64,000 bases of DNA from Geminicoccaceae bacterium (GTDB taxonomy: Bacteria > Pseudomonadota > Alphaproteobacteria > Geminicoccales > Geminicoccaceae): the NCBI GenBank assembly GCA_028285265.1, contig JANQPX010000049.1:62001-126000 (forward strand). The letters run 5' to 3'. A model generated the notes under the pieces. That model was not told where the DNA came from. It did not search any database and worked only from the letters and a program-made list of their open reading frames with translations. The translations under genes and the position numbers were made by a program. Positions 44,422 through 52,960 of the stretch are shown one piece after another (positions within the stretch are counted from its first letter, which is position 1; the number at the start of each line of letters is the position of its first letter).

Positions 44422-45507
44422 TTAAATGATGACTTGATCCACGGATCTGCGCATCGACATTGGTAGCGGTGGAGCATAGCCAAATCGGACGACAAGATCG
44501 GGCCGGGTCTTGGCGACACCCAGCCAGTTCGCGAAATCATTGCGAACCGTCGGCACTTCTATCGGCTGATTGATGTGTGCATTGCGAATGCCGAGTGCTG
44601 TCGCCTGCAGAGCAAATCGTTGAAAACTCCGTCCTACCTTTATCCAATGTTTGGGCTCCTCTTCATCGCCGATGAAGACCGCGATCCCCGCTGATGAGCG
44701 GACATGGTCACGATACTTGTCATTTTCAGCTTTTTCCTTGAAGACCAGGCTGAATGCGAGGTCGCCGAGCCAACCGGGAACCGTCGGATTGCCGGAGCAG
44801 GCAGCAAACAAGCCATCCTTGCTGGCCATCGCTTGCTCAGGGCTGAACCTTAACCAATGGCGCAGCTCGGCAATAAAGGCAGGATCGTTCATCTGAGTGC
44901 TATTGCCCTCGACGACAAGTTCTAGGATGGCTTCCAGATGTCGCGGGTCGGTAAAGAGCAATACCGAAACGCCGTCTTCCTGAGCGGCGGATTTCAACAG
45001 CTCGAGATCGGCGGTTGGCGCCTGGCGTCCATCAAAGGCGGATCTTGTCGATTGACGGAATGGAATTGCATCATACAGTGGAGCCTTCTGCTCCACGCCA
45101 GACTCTAGCGCAATCTCGACGATGGTATGGCTGTCGTCTGGCACGTGGGTCTCACCTGGTCGACCGAACGTCTGGGCGGCGATCAGCAGATTTTCGGTGG
45201 CGCAACCGAGGCTGACAAAGAGATGGTGATCGTCGGGATCAACCACTTCGGTCCGACGCGTCAGATCAGGAAGGATGATAATTTTGTCCTCGGCAACCCG
45301 AAACTTCCAGGGCTGTGCATTGTGCCCATTGGCCGCCAAGGTGGCATACCGAATGAACTCTCGAAGCCCCGCATCGGACGCTAGGACTTTCCTCTGGCGT
45401 GCCAGCTCGTCATCATACTTGTGTAGGTCGGGCCAAAGATCGTAGGCCAGACCGGCGCAAGCTGCGATGGAGCCGCCGGAAATCAACAGGCTACGTCGCG
45501 AAAGCAT
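44422..45507 (-). CDS. Exported nitroreductase-like protein (Acg family)
   Basis: 361 residues with a Tat-like start, MLSRRSLLISGGSIAACAGLAY. The body carries an FMN-type nitroreductase fold twice over, in a degenerate form as in Acg proteins: LREFIRYATLAANGHNAQPWKF (the usual FMN-binding site, NxxPW), PLYDAIPFRQSTRSAF, and RSFQRFALQATALGIRNAHINQP. Acg proteins lack reductase activity and hold or sequester FMN under stress. An RR motif plus a membrane-anchor-like first helix suggest periplasmic location. The gene is divergent from the AhpD-like operon, 229 bases away. Confidence 0.8.
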   Translation of the reverse strand: MLSRRSLLISGGSIAACAGLAYDLWPDLHKYDDELARQRKVLASDAGLREFIRYATLAANGHNAQPWKFRVAEDKIIILPDLTRRTEVVDPDDHHLFVSLGCATENLLIAAQTFGRPGETHVPDDSHTIVEIALESGVEQKAPLYDAIPFRQSTRSAFDGRQAPTADLELLKSAAQEDGVSVLLFTDPRHLEAILELVVEGNSTQMNDPAFIAELRHWLRFSPEQAMASKDGLFAACSGNPTVPGWLGDLAFSLVFKEKAENDKYRDHVRSSAGIAVFIGDEEEPKHWIKVGRSFQRFALQATALGIRNAHINQPIEVPTVRNDFANWLGVAKTRPDLVVRFGYAPPLPMSMRRSVDQVII

Positions 45508-45736
45508 GCAGACCTCGCTTCGCCTTTCTTCTGGCCATGTCTAGGCCAAGTTCATGTCGGCTTCTTTGACACGAATCAAACACCGGACACCGTCGAACAC
45601 AGCTGTGAGGGAGAACGGAAATCCAGGTCGTCGACCTCTTTACTAAACTTTGATCCAGCGCAAGGTCATCACCAAGCGGCTCAGTCTAAATGTGAAATGA
45701 TTTCGTTGTCTGTTACACCGAGCTGAAAGGCGTTTT

Positions 45737-46084
45737 ATGCACAAGAGCTGGCTGTCGGCCAACAAACCACCTGCAAGCTTTCTTGCTGAATATCGTGCAG
45801 ATGTTCCTGAGCTATCGACGTCGTTTGCAGAGCTGCCGAAAGCCACGATCAAACCGGGCGCACGCGACCCGAAAACTCACGTGCAGATGGCACTCGCAAT
45901 CGGAGTCGCCGTTCGTTGCGATGGCTGCATTGGCCTTCGCACCGAAGACGCAATCCATTGCGGCGTCGTACAGAAGGAGTGCGACGGGACGATCGGTATT
46001 GTGGTCTCCACGAGCGGCAGCCCATCGTTCGCTCATGGCGCTCAGGTGCGGGGAGCATTTCATCCGCTAAACGATAAAGCCTGA
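45737..46084 (+). CDS. AhpD-like carboxymuconolactone decarboxylase family protein
   Basis: 115 residues. The active-site helix VAVRCDGCIGLRTEDAIHCGVVQKE carries the C-x-x-C pair (CDGC) of AhpD-type peroxidases. The N-terminal helix is also of family type, with FAELPKATIKPGARDPKTHVQMALAIGVAV. The usual C-terminal end, a Gly-rich helix (SGSPSFAHGAQV), is present. The role is probably thiol peroxidase or a redox relay. It is followed 4 bases later by an Mla-type ATPase gene, an unusual pairing. Confidence 0.75.
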   Translation: MHKSWLSANKPPASFLAEYRADVPELSTSFAELPKATIKPGARDPKTHVQMALAIGVAVRCDGCIGLRTEDAIHCGVVQKECDGTIGIVVSTSGSPSFAHGAQVRGAFHPLNDKA

Positions 46085-46088
46085 TCGG

Positions 46089-46871
46089 ATGGCCGAGCAA
46101 CGATCGCTCACGCAGCAACCTACTCCGAAGATCCGCGTTAGAGGACTTAAGAAAGCTTTCGGTGACAAGGTGGTTCTGAACGGGATCGATCTTGACGTCC
46201 GGGCAGGCGATCATCTGGTTCTGCTGGGGGTGTCTGGCAGCGGCAAGACGGTGCTCTTGAAGTGCATCCTGGGGCTTATCGACGCTGATGCCGGATCGGT
46301 CATAATCGACGGTGAGAACATTATCGAACGACCGCCGGTCGCCAATGAACAACTGATGCAAAGGATTGGCGTCCTGTTTCAAAACGGTGCGCTTTTTGAC
46401 TCCCTTACAATCTGGGAGAACATCACCTTCGGTATCAGAGACAAGCACGCTTTGGATGCAGGAGAAGCCAAAGCCATTGCGAAGAGAAAACTGGCCGCCG
46501 TCGGTCTTGGACCCGATGTTGCCGACCTCTATCCGGCAGAGGTCTCGGGCGGTATGCAGAAGCGAGTGGCCTTTGCGCGTGCGATCGTTAGCAATCCCGA
46601 GATCCTGTTGCTGGATAGCCCGACGGCAGGTCTCGATCCTATCCTGACAACGATCGTCAATCGCTTGATGAAGACTACCATCGGAGAGTTACATAGTACG
46701 GCCCTGACGATCACCCAGGATGTCACCAGCGCTCTGCAGATTGCGGATCGGATCGCTTTGTTACACGATGGGTTGATTGCCTGGGAGGGGCCTGTCATGG
46801 ACATTCGTCGTTCCGGCAGTGCGCAAGTCGACGCCTATTTCGCGTACAACAGGGAGCAGGCGCCAGCATGA
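46089..46871 (+). CDS. MlaF-type ABC ATPase with altered catalytic residues
   Basis: 260 residues. Walker A is GVSGSGKT (47-54), and the signature EVSGGMQKRVAFARAI is the Mla/TGD3 type. Two catalytic positions differ: Walker B reads LLLDSPTAGLDP, with Ser177 where Glu is expected, and the H-loop is TQD (Gln210) where His is normal. The Q-loop GVLFQNGALFDSLT is intact. Mla ATPases drive phospholipid transfer at the inner membrane together with an MlaE permease and MlaD, but neither gene is next to it. It may couple with permeases elsewhere or be a non-hydrolytic, signalling form. The next gene is on the opposite strand. Confidence 0.8.
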   Translation: MAEQRSLTQQPTPKIRVRGLKKAFGDKVVLNGIDLDVRAGDHLVLLGVSGSGKTVLLKCILGLIDADAGSVIIDGENIIERPPVANEQLMQRIGVLFQNGALFDSLTIWENITFGIRDKHALDAGEAKAIAKRKLAAVGLGPDVADLYPAEVSGGMQKRVAFARAIVSNPEILLLDSPTAGLDPILTTIVNRLMKTTIGELHSTALTITQDVTSALQIADRIALLHDGLIAWEGPVMDIRRSGSAQVDAYFAYNREQAPA

Positions 46872-46928
46872 CTAGGATAACCAATTGAGGAGCGATCGAT
46901 TGCCGCCCATTCCATCAACACAATTGCG

Positions 46929-47927
46929 TCACGTTCCCGGATAGCCGCGATTGGCTGTTCGGTAGCGTGACGGAGTCGTTCCCGTCCAGCGCCGGAAGGC
47001 GCGGGAAAAATGCGCGGGATCACTATATCCCAGTTGAAGGGCGATATCCGTCAGATCTCGACTGGTTGACCTGAGCAACATAGTCGCTCGGTCCTTCAAG
47101 AGGCCCTCCAAAACTTCAGTAAAGCTGCAGCCATTGTCAGCGAGCGAGCGCTGGAGAGACCGGCGGCTTGTCGCGAGCTTGGACGCCACCCAATCAATCC
47201 TCGGATATCCTTCCAAGAGAGCGATCGATAGAAGTGCTGCCACGTCTTCTCGATAGCCGGCGTTGGATGGGATTTCCGGCTCCAAACTGAAATCCGGCTC
47301 TGCAGCGCGTCTTCCAGTCACCGAGAGCAGCCCGATCTCAAATTCAATTGCCGACACTGGTCTGTTGTGAAGAACAGGAGCTTCGAAAACCTTTTCCAGC
47401 GCCGCTGCCTCTGCCAGGCCGACACATGTGGATCGAATGAGCGACGGTTTCCATTCAGGACCAGCATAATGTCGCACGCCATCGATCAGATAGCTCACAC
47501 CCAAGAGCTCGTTCTGAAATCGTCCGTCGCCACCGGGATCGAGGAACTCGATCGACCAGTATGCAGTCGTCTCGGATGTTCGAAACTGTAGAGCGGTCGC
47601 CGTTTGCAGATAGCGATTGAGTCCGTGATGGGACCGATCGATCGCTCCTGCCAACGTCGGTGCACTGGTGACCCAGGCGCCGAAAGCGCTCAGCTTTTCC
47701 ATACTCACAAGACGGCCAAGCGCTGCCCCGAAAAAGGGGTCGCCAATCTCCCGGCCGGCTTCGCTGAGCACTTTGAACTGTTCCTCGAGCGGCAGAGGGA
47801 GATCAGGATTGTCTAGTAAGGTCAAAGGCAGGTCGACACGGTCGAAAATTCGCTGGATCGATCCGCCCTGCATCTCGACAAAGTCAGAAATTGGCCCAAG
47901 AGCGCTGGTGCGCGTATAGCCCTTCAT
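46929..47927 (-). CDS. AraC-family transcriptional regulator
   Basis: 332 residues. The N-terminal region (from LGPISDFVEMQGGSIQRIFDRVDLP) is the ligand domain of OruR/ArgR-type AraC proteins. The C-terminal helix-turn-helix pair has YPRIDWVASKLATSRRSLQRSLADNGCSF and DLTDIALQLGYSDPAHFSRAFRRWTGTTPSRYR. The ATG at 47927 has GGAGGAG right upstream. It faces away from the cupin gene at 48040, a typical divergent pair, so the cupin gene is a probable target. Confidence 0.88.
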   Translation of the reverse strand: MKGYTRTSALGPISDFVEMQGGSIQRIFDRVDLPLTLLDNPDLPLPLEEQFKVLSEAGREIGDPFFGAALGRLVSMEKLSAFGAWVTSAPTLAGAIDRSHHGLNRYLQTATALQFRTSETTAYWSIEFLDPGGDGRFQNELLGVSYLIDGVRHYAGPEWKPSLIRSTCVGLAEAAALEKVFEAPVLHNRPVSAIEFEIGLLSVTGRRAAEPDFSLEPEIPSNAGYREDVAALLSIALLEGYPRIDWVASKLATSRRSLQRSLADNGCSFTEVLEGLLKDRATMLLRSTSRDLTDIALQLGYSDPAHFSRAFRRWTGTTPSRYRTANRGYPGT

Positions 47928-48039
47928 CGCTTCTCCTCCGCAAACCAACCATGGCACCAAATGGCAAGAGCCAAAAGAGAAGATGTGCGAGCATGCAACA
48001 ACGACAAAAGGTCTGGTGTGACGTCAAAGGGAGGTAACG

Positions 48040-48591
48040 ATGACAAAGACAACACTGACACGCCGTGAAGGTCTGGCCGGCGCAGGTTCAGCCGCTGCGA
48101 CGGTTGCTGTTGGCGGAAGCCCCGCGGCAGCAACTCCCAGTGTGGGGGCATTCGATCAGTCCAACATTCAATGGAACACGCTCGAAGGCATCGATCATGT
48201 TTGGTACCATGTCCTTAGGGTCGATCCTGAGGCGAAGGTCGTCGATCTGTTGTTGAAGTTTGCCGCTAAACAGAAGATCGTTCTGCATCGGCATCACGCA
48301 GCTTACAGCACCTTCATCATACAAGGTGAACTGAGACTCTATAATGAAGAAGATGAACTAACGGAAATCCGTCCTACCGCGAGTTTCGTGGAGAAGCCGG
48401 CCGGAGGAGCACCCCATACGGAAGGCGGCGGTGATGTCGACTGTATCGCTTGGTTCAGTAATCGCGGCACCGATGGGATGATCTATGAAATCCTGGGACC
48501 GAACAAGGAGACTGTCGCGACGCTTGGACTCCAAGACTTCCAGGCGCTTTTGGAAGCGCAGGCGGAGCCTGTGCAACCTTATCTTCCGTGA
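48040..48591 (+). CDS. Exported cupin-domain protein
   Basis: 183 residues with a twin-arginine-like start (MTKTTLTRREGLAGAGSAAA) and a strong GGGAGGT before the ATG at 48040. The cupin core is VLHRHHAAYSTFIIQGELRLYNEEDELTEI and GGAPHTEGGGDVDCIAWFSNRG. The HRHH...E...H pattern gives the expected metal-binding residues. The length and build are those of small cupin dioxygenases of the ChrR/acetoacetate group, but the reaction is not inferable. It is divergent from the AraC gene. Confidence 0.82.
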   Translation: MTKTTLTRREGLAGAGSAAATVAVGGSPAAATPSVGAFDQSNIQWNTLEGIDHVWYHVLRVDPEAKVVDLLLKFAAKQKIVLHRHHAAYSTFIIQGELRLYNEEDELTEIRPTASFVEKPAGGAPHTEGGGDVDCIAWFSNRGTDGMIYEILGPNKETVATLGLQDFQALLEAQAEPVQPYLP

Positions 48592-49543
48592 TAGATGGCT
48601 AACGTCGGCTGCGTTGGACCAGAACGAACACAGGATAATGTCCCGGATCTGCTCTATCCAATAGTTCTGGGTCAATAGTTTGAACCAAAGCAATCGCTTC
48701 CTGGGTCAGCTTTAAGCTATCTTTCATTGACGGCAGTCTGATTGGGCAAGAAACTTTTATAGTAGAAGCCATGTTAAACGAGGACGACTTTTCAGTTGGT
48801 GACGGGAAGGTGTGGCGCCTACAACATCATGATGATGGGTCACACTCGATTCTTTACTGTGGGTCGACGCTTGGGCGCTGTGAAGCTGTATTCAAAGGCT
48901 CTCGTTAAATAACTGCCAACATGGAATAATGCATTCGTGAATGGAGTTGAAATTTGTCTAAAACTGGCCTTGTCCAGGTGAGAAGAGGTCTGGAGTAAAG
49001 TTAGCTGACATGCGCGAGATTGATGTTTCGGTCTTCTCAAAAATGCGCAAGAAAACAATGTTCAAAGGCCTTGATGTCATTGCCGCCCCGGCAAAAGACG
49101 TCACGCGTTGAAAGGTCGAAAGTGGCCCCTTGTGAGGTCAGTATCCGTGATTATCCTCCATGTCATTGTAGATTTTGAGCTGAAAGCGATCAAAAATGTC
49201 ATCCGTTCGCATCAAAGTTGAATTTTCTTAATAATATTTCGTGAGTAGAACTTTTTGGAGCGAAGAACGTTTTGATACATGCGCAAAGCAAGCGCATTTG
49301 GGGTGTCGATCTTAACGTTGCAGATCTGGCTGGCTTAGAAAACGAAACATGAAAAATGTTTTCCAAACCTAATACGATCAACGGGATCGCCTATCCGGTC
49401 GTCGGTTGTAAACTGCTTTGGCTTGATCGTTTTCGACAACTTGGTGACAAGGATGTTTTTCTTAGCTAGCCGCATCTTTAGCGATAAGGTCCCTATCCAA
49501 GTGTCAAAGAATATTGAACTTACACTAGCGGGCCGGGTTCACA
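48592..49543. other. AT-richer intergenic region of 952 bases
   Basis: The sequence looks clearly poorer in GC than its neighbours. Only one small open frame (48771-48908) looks at all like protein. No RNA gene, mobile element or large repeat was recognised. It borders the rearranged block to its right and may be recently acquired or decaying DNA. Confidence 0.5.
48771..48908 (+). CDS. Possible small protein, 45 residues
   Basis: The ATG at 48771 opens a frame to a TAA at 48906. The product reads MLNEDDFSVGDGKVWRLQHH, then DDGSHSILYCGSTLGRCEAVFKGSR: balanced composition, one Trp and two Cys. Upstream AGTAGAAG could be a weak ribosome-binding site. No family is recognised. Length alone does not prove that it is coding. 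Confidence 0.3.
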   Translation: MLNEDDFSVGDGKVWRLQHHDDGSHSILYCGSTLGRCEAVFKGSR

Positions 49544-49984
49544 ATGACTCGAAGGAGAGTAGCCACTGATGCGTTGCTCAGGCAAGTCAACGAAGAGTGG
49601 AAGACTGAAGCCAGCAACCTTTGCCTCGGCGATCTGATCAAGCTGCTCGAAACGAGACCTGTCGGCCAAGGCGTGGGATTCGACTTTTGTGGTATGGGCA
49701 TTGATGGGATTGGTAGCTATCGCGGCTTCTACGAAGACCTGGCTTTGGAGCCGTGCGAGGCAGGCACGGGGTTTCGTTCCGTGGAGCAGCTCCTCAACAG
49801 ATTGAGAGACGCCATCGGCGAATCCTTTCCTGGCTATAAAGGCGGCGACTTCGTGATGTCCGTGAATTCGATCCTTTGGGCTGCGAAGTCTGGCGAAACG
49901 GGCAGCACGGCGATTGTTAGCGTGACGGGCGATGATTTCCGGACAATCATCGAGACCAAATGGGTTGGAGGACTGATGCCATGA
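49544..49984 (+). CDS. Conserved-looking hypothetical protein
   Basis: 146 residues with no signal peptide. Key parts are LCLGDLIKLLETRPVGQGVGFDFCGMGIDGIGSYRGFYEDLALEP, then SVEQLLNRLRDAIGESFPGYKGGDFVMSVNSILWAAKSGETG. The pattern FDFxGxxPxxxxSYRGxYExLAL with GYKGGDF is one I associate with short proteins also found in phages, but I cannot name a family. It shares an ATGA overlap with the lipoprotein gene that follows, so the two are co-translated. Confidence 0.65.
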   Translation: MTRRRVATDALLRQVNEEWKTEASNLCLGDLIKLLETRPVGQGVGFDFCGMGIDGIGSYRGFYEDLALEPCEAGTGFRSVEQLLNRLRDAIGESFPGYKGGDFVMSVNSILWAAKSGETGSTAIVSVTGDDFRTIIETKWVGGLMP

Positions 49985-50316
49985 AGGGTGCACTTCTTGT
50001 CCTAGCGTGTGTCCTAACCGCTTGTTCCCATGGGGACAGTGATGCGTCAAAGTCGGAATTCAATAAGCTATCTCAGATTGAAGTCAGTATGACTCCTTCA
50101 GAGGTGACGAGGATTATGGGCCGGCCGGATGCTCAAGGGAAGAATGGCGACGACCTTGTCTACCTGTACAAAGACCGCATTCTGTCAGCGCAAGACATTT
50201 ACGGAGGCGCAGACTATCAGATGCAGTTTACCCGCGGCCGCCTGGTCGCCTGGGGCACAACGACTAACCTGCTCGCTTCTCCGCGATCAACAGGACTCTT
50301 TGTGAGTCCATATTAG
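49981..50316 (+). CDS. Small lipoprotein of the BamE/SmpA-like type
   Basis: 111 residues. A lipoprotein signal is clear: MKGALLVLACVLTAC, lipobox LTAC with Cys at about residue 15. The rest has KLSQIEVSMTPSEVTRIMGRPDAQGKNGDDLVYLY, the helix-loop of SmpA/OmlA-like proteins (VxxGMTxxEVxxxxGxP). The ATG at 49981 overlaps the previous stop. It should sit in a membrane facing the periplasm. The partner gene gives no role. Confidence 0.75.
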   Translation: MKGALLVLACVLTACSHGDSDASKSEFNKLSQIEVSMTPSEVTRIMGRPDAQGKNGDDLVYLYKDRILSAQDIYGGADYQMQFTRGRLVAWGTTTNLLASPRSTGLFVSPY

Positions 50317-50580
50317 GATGGGGAAGAAAGCCTCTCTACTAGTAGATCAGTTTTGTCGAGCGTTATCACATTCGGAGCAGCCTCACATCTTAGCCGGACC
50401 TTGTTGAAAATTGGCTAGCTCTGCTCCTGAAAAGCTGCGCTGCTGACAGCTTGAGGATCGGGTAGAGTGTCTGGGGCGTCCAACCAATGGCGTTTGCTGC
50501 GTATCCGTTGATCTGGACCACCGACACAGTCCAATTCATCGCACTGACAACGTGATTTTCGGGACAGAGCGATCGCTTCG

Positions 50581-50865
50581 CTAAACGGAACGGGTTAGTC
50601 CGCACCCGATCCTGAGGGGCTGTCCGGTCATGTAGCGGCCTCCGTCGGACAGAAGCCATGCGGTCATCAAGGATGCCTCCGCCGCCCGTCCATCCCGTCC
50701 TAGCGGAATGCGCGCTTGCCGATCCTCAGCCTCGGGTAAGCTGTCGACGAGGTCCGGCAGGACATTGTTCATGCGGCTATTCTCTTCGGCGTATCTGTCA
50801 GCGAAGAGCTTTGCAAACACCGCGGGGCCAGTGCGGAAGACTTGCAACCTGATCGCTGTCTGCAA
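50581..50865 (-). pseudogene. Remnant of a short-chain dehydrogenase (C-terminal part only)
   Basis: About 90 residues on the minus strand match the end of an SDR enzyme: AKLFADRYAEENSRMNNVLPDLVDSLP, then IPLGRDGRAAEASLMTAWLLSDGGRYMTGQPLRIGCGLTRSV. The cofactor-binding N-terminus and Ser-Tyr-Lys catalytic part are missing. Changes at conserved spots (PDLVD for PGLVD, IGCG for VDGG) suggest decay. It lies 4 bases after the stop of the MBL-fold gene. Confidence 0.7.
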
Positions 50866-50869
50866 ACAA

Positions 50870-51607
50870 CTATACTTCGATGATCATCCCGTCTTGAGCG
50901 CACTGATGTTCAATGGTGTCCTGACGTATCAGCATGTCGTTGCTCATGTGGGTCAGGATTAAGCGCCTTGGCTGTATCTCTGGCAGATGTGCATCTAGTG
51001 TGGCGAGATCGAGATGCAAAGGCACGCGTTTTTCGCGGAAGTAGGCCTCTGCAATGAACAGATCGGCATCCTTGCCAACGTCAATTAATGAGTCAGTCCA
51101 TTCAGTGTCACCGGTGTAGGCAAGAACCCGCCCTTCGGATTCGATCCGGTAGGCGAAGAACGGCCCACCTGCCGGACCGTGCTTCACCAAGTGGGGTGTG
51201 ACATGAAGGTTGTTGATCTCCACGCTCTGGTGCTCTGCCAATTCCAAGAGCTGAAGGGGGAATTTAGGCTTGGTCTGGGATGATCCGGGAAAGGCAGTTT
51301 CCATAGCGCGAACGAAGGATAAGTTCAGCTCATGCGGGCCAATGATCGTAAGCGGTGCCTTGCGCTTGGAGAAAAACTGCGCGTCGAGCACGAAGGGCGG
51401 CAGGCCTCCGAAATGATCAGCATGAAAATGCGTGATCAGAATCGTTTGGATGTCGTTGAGCGCAATCCCTAGCTGTTTCATCGCCACCAAGGAGGTAGCA
51501 CCGCAATCGATTAGGAAATTGACATGCGTGCCGGTCACGTGAAAGCAGGTATTAAATCGGCCACCACTGCCGAAGGCATCGCCACATCCAACGAATTGCA
51601 ACCGCAT
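50870..51607 (-). CDS. MBL-fold metallo-hydrolase (RNase Z/arylsulfatase-like)
   Basis: 245 residues. The metal site is ITHFHADHFGG, with further ligands at LAYTGDTEWTD and ILTHMS near the end. The N-terminus MRLQFVGCGDAFGSGGRFNTC is of the RNase Z / tRNase type. The ATG at 51607 was chosen because the fold begins there; an earlier start would add 30 unrelated residues. A truncated copy of its first part is found at 52826-52960. It could act on RNA 3' ends or small phosphate/sulfate esters. Its 5' side faces the partial EamA copy. Confidence 0.85.
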   Translation of the reverse strand: MRLQFVGCGDAFGSGGRFNTCFHVTGTHVNFLIDCGATSLVAMKQLGIALNDIQTILITHFHADHFGGLPPFVLDAQFFSKRKAPLTIIGPHELNLSFVRAMETAFPGSSQTKPKFPLQLLELAEHQSVEINNLHVTPHLVKHGPAGGPFFAYRIESEGRVLAYTGDTEWTDSLIDVGKDADLFIAEAYFREKRVPLHLDLATLDAHLPEIQPRRLILTHMSNDMLIRQDTIEHQCAQDGMIIEV

Positions 51608-51790
51608 TCTCCAACTCCGTCTGCCGTCCGGTTTCAGCGATGGTAGCACTGAGCCGCATTGGGTAGTCTTTGGAGGGCCGGCGTGCTCCTCCATCACATC
51701 GGTCTCGTTGTGATTGCCTTACTCGTTTGGGGCGCAACCTTTCCGATTTCTGCCGTTGCGTTGGATAGTGCGCCACAGATCTTCTTTGCC
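51501..51790. repeat. 290-bp duplication, copy A
   Basis: From CCGCAATC at 51501 to CTTTGCC at 51790 this segment matches 52826-53117 in the same order. It covers the first codons of the MBL gene, the intergenic gap, and the first codons of an EamA-type gene on the opposite strand. The copies are diverged. Confidence 0.85.
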
Positions 51791-51832
51791 TTAGCGATTA
51801 TCAAGAGGTTTGGACGTTGGCGGTCCATTTGA
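51683..51832 (+). pseudogene. EamA-type transporter, N-terminal fragment
   Basis: Reading from a GTG at 51683: MLLHHIGLVVIALLVWGATF, then PISAVALDSAPQIFFALAI, after which homology ends. A stop occurs at 51830-51832. The intact gene at 53010 begins MPLRHIGLAVLAALIWGATF, PITAVALDSTPPIFFAFL. It is therefore the first 37 or so codons of a duplicated EamA gene, cut off where the duplication ends. Confidence 0.85.
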
Positions 51833-51880
51833 GGGCCTCAACGCGCCTTCGTAACGTCATTCAGATTGAGGCTGTGGGTT

Positions 51881-52735
51881 TCAATCGATCAGAACCGGAT
51901 CGCCCTTCCGTAGCGTTCCGCTTTGCTCAACGAATGCATAGACCCCGACACAGGGAAGCTCGGCCCCGTCAAAGGCTGGAACGGCAACCTGATTGTGATC
52001 GGCAACCGTGCGCAGGACTTTTGGATCCCTTGGCAAATCTCTCTGGGCCAACGTCGGAATTGCACATCTTGGTGTGGGATCCGTGATGCGCAGCCGCACC
52101 TCGTTTCCAATCGTGATGACGCGTCCGACCCACTCGTTCTCGACGAAACCGGATTGCTCATCGGAGGTCGCAACGATGACGTTCGGGCGAAACCGCCGCT
52201 CATCAAAATCACCATCCGGATAGAGTTGGGCAAGCTTGGCCTGTGATGCCGTGCTCACGAGATGGATGGCGGCGTAATCGGCAAACCGTCCCCTCATCAT
52301 GAAAGCACCGATGTCAGCGATACTCTCGTCTTCAGCGAGCGGGTCCAACCGATCGACACTTATCGCCTCAGGTCGCACGGACGTCAGCGTGACTTCCCGC
52401 CCAAGGATTTTGGAGATCTCAGCATCGAGGTTCGCCCGATCACCGTTAAGGCCGCTTCCATCAGGACATGTAAGGGTTATTGGAGGGAGGGGTGCTTGGG
52501 CCGAGGGCATCCTGACAAAGGAGGCGCCAAACTGAATGATTTCCCGCCATTTTTGCGGATGCTTAGCACTAGCTATCTTGCCGGTCGATGTGTCGATAAG
52601 AGCATAAGCACGGTCGCCCAAGATTCCGCCGTCGATCACAGGAGCTTCGTCCAGATCTTCGCCCTGCATCGACTTCACTGCATAGCGGCGCAGTCTCTTA
52701 ACGGTCCCAATTTCTGACGCTGAATTTATGGGCAT
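51881..52735 (-). CDS. MOSC-domain protein
   Basis: 284 residues. The N-terminal MOSC-N beta barrel starts EIGTVKRLRRYAVKSMQGEDLDEAPVIDGGILGDRAYALID. The MOSC core lies at about 150-284, with IHLVSTASQAKLAQLYPDGDFDERRFRPNVIV and ITDPTPRCAIPTLAQRDL, whose Cys is at the molybdopterin-binding position. Such proteins (mARC/YiiM group) bind molybdenum cofactor and reduce N-hydroxylated compounds. The ATG at 52735 has GGAG 8 bases upstream; an earlier in-frame reading only runs into the MBL remnant. It lies between the two copies of the duplication. Confidence 0.88.
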   Translation of the reverse strand: MPINSASEIGTVKRLRRYAVKSMQGEDLDEAPVIDGGILGDRAYALIDTSTGKIASAKHPQKWREIIQFGASFVRMPSAQAPLPPITLTCPDGSGLNGDRANLDAEISKILGREVTLTSVRPEAISVDRLDPLAEDESIADIGAFMMRGRFADYAAIHLVSTASQAKLAQLYPDGDFDERRFRPNVIVATSDEQSGFVENEWVGRVITIGNEVRLRITDPTPRCAIPTLAQRDLPRDPKVLRTVADHNQVAVPAFDGAELPCVGVYAFVEQSGTLRKGDPVLID

Positions 52736-52825
52736 CGCATGTGCTCCATTCGTAGCGAAAAACGAAAGAGTAGGCATTGCTTTGACGCCGTACTGCATAA
52801 GAGAGTGCCTCAGGACTCTAGATTG

Positions 52826-52960
52826 CCGCAATCCATAAGGAATTTGACCTGCGTGCCGATCACGGGGAAGCTGGTATTGAAGCGCACCGCCCTTGGCGAA
52901 GGCATCGCTCTGCCCAACGAATCGTAACTTCTTTGCCCAACGTCGCCTGCCGTCCGGCAT
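52826..52960 (-). pseudogene. MBL-fold gene, N-terminal fragment
   Basis: Reading on the minus strand gives MPDGRRRWAKKLRFVGQSDAFAKGG, which matches KPDGRRSWRMRLQFVGCGDAFGSGG at the start of the intact MBL gene. The frame then shifts, and only DNA similarity continues to 52826. It is the remains of a second copy of the MBL gene. Confidence 0.8.

Noticed and set aside
52736..52960. An N-terminal extension of the MOSC gene
   Set aside because: The extra residues are the translated MBL remnant; the ribosome-binding site and domain start support the ATG at 52735.
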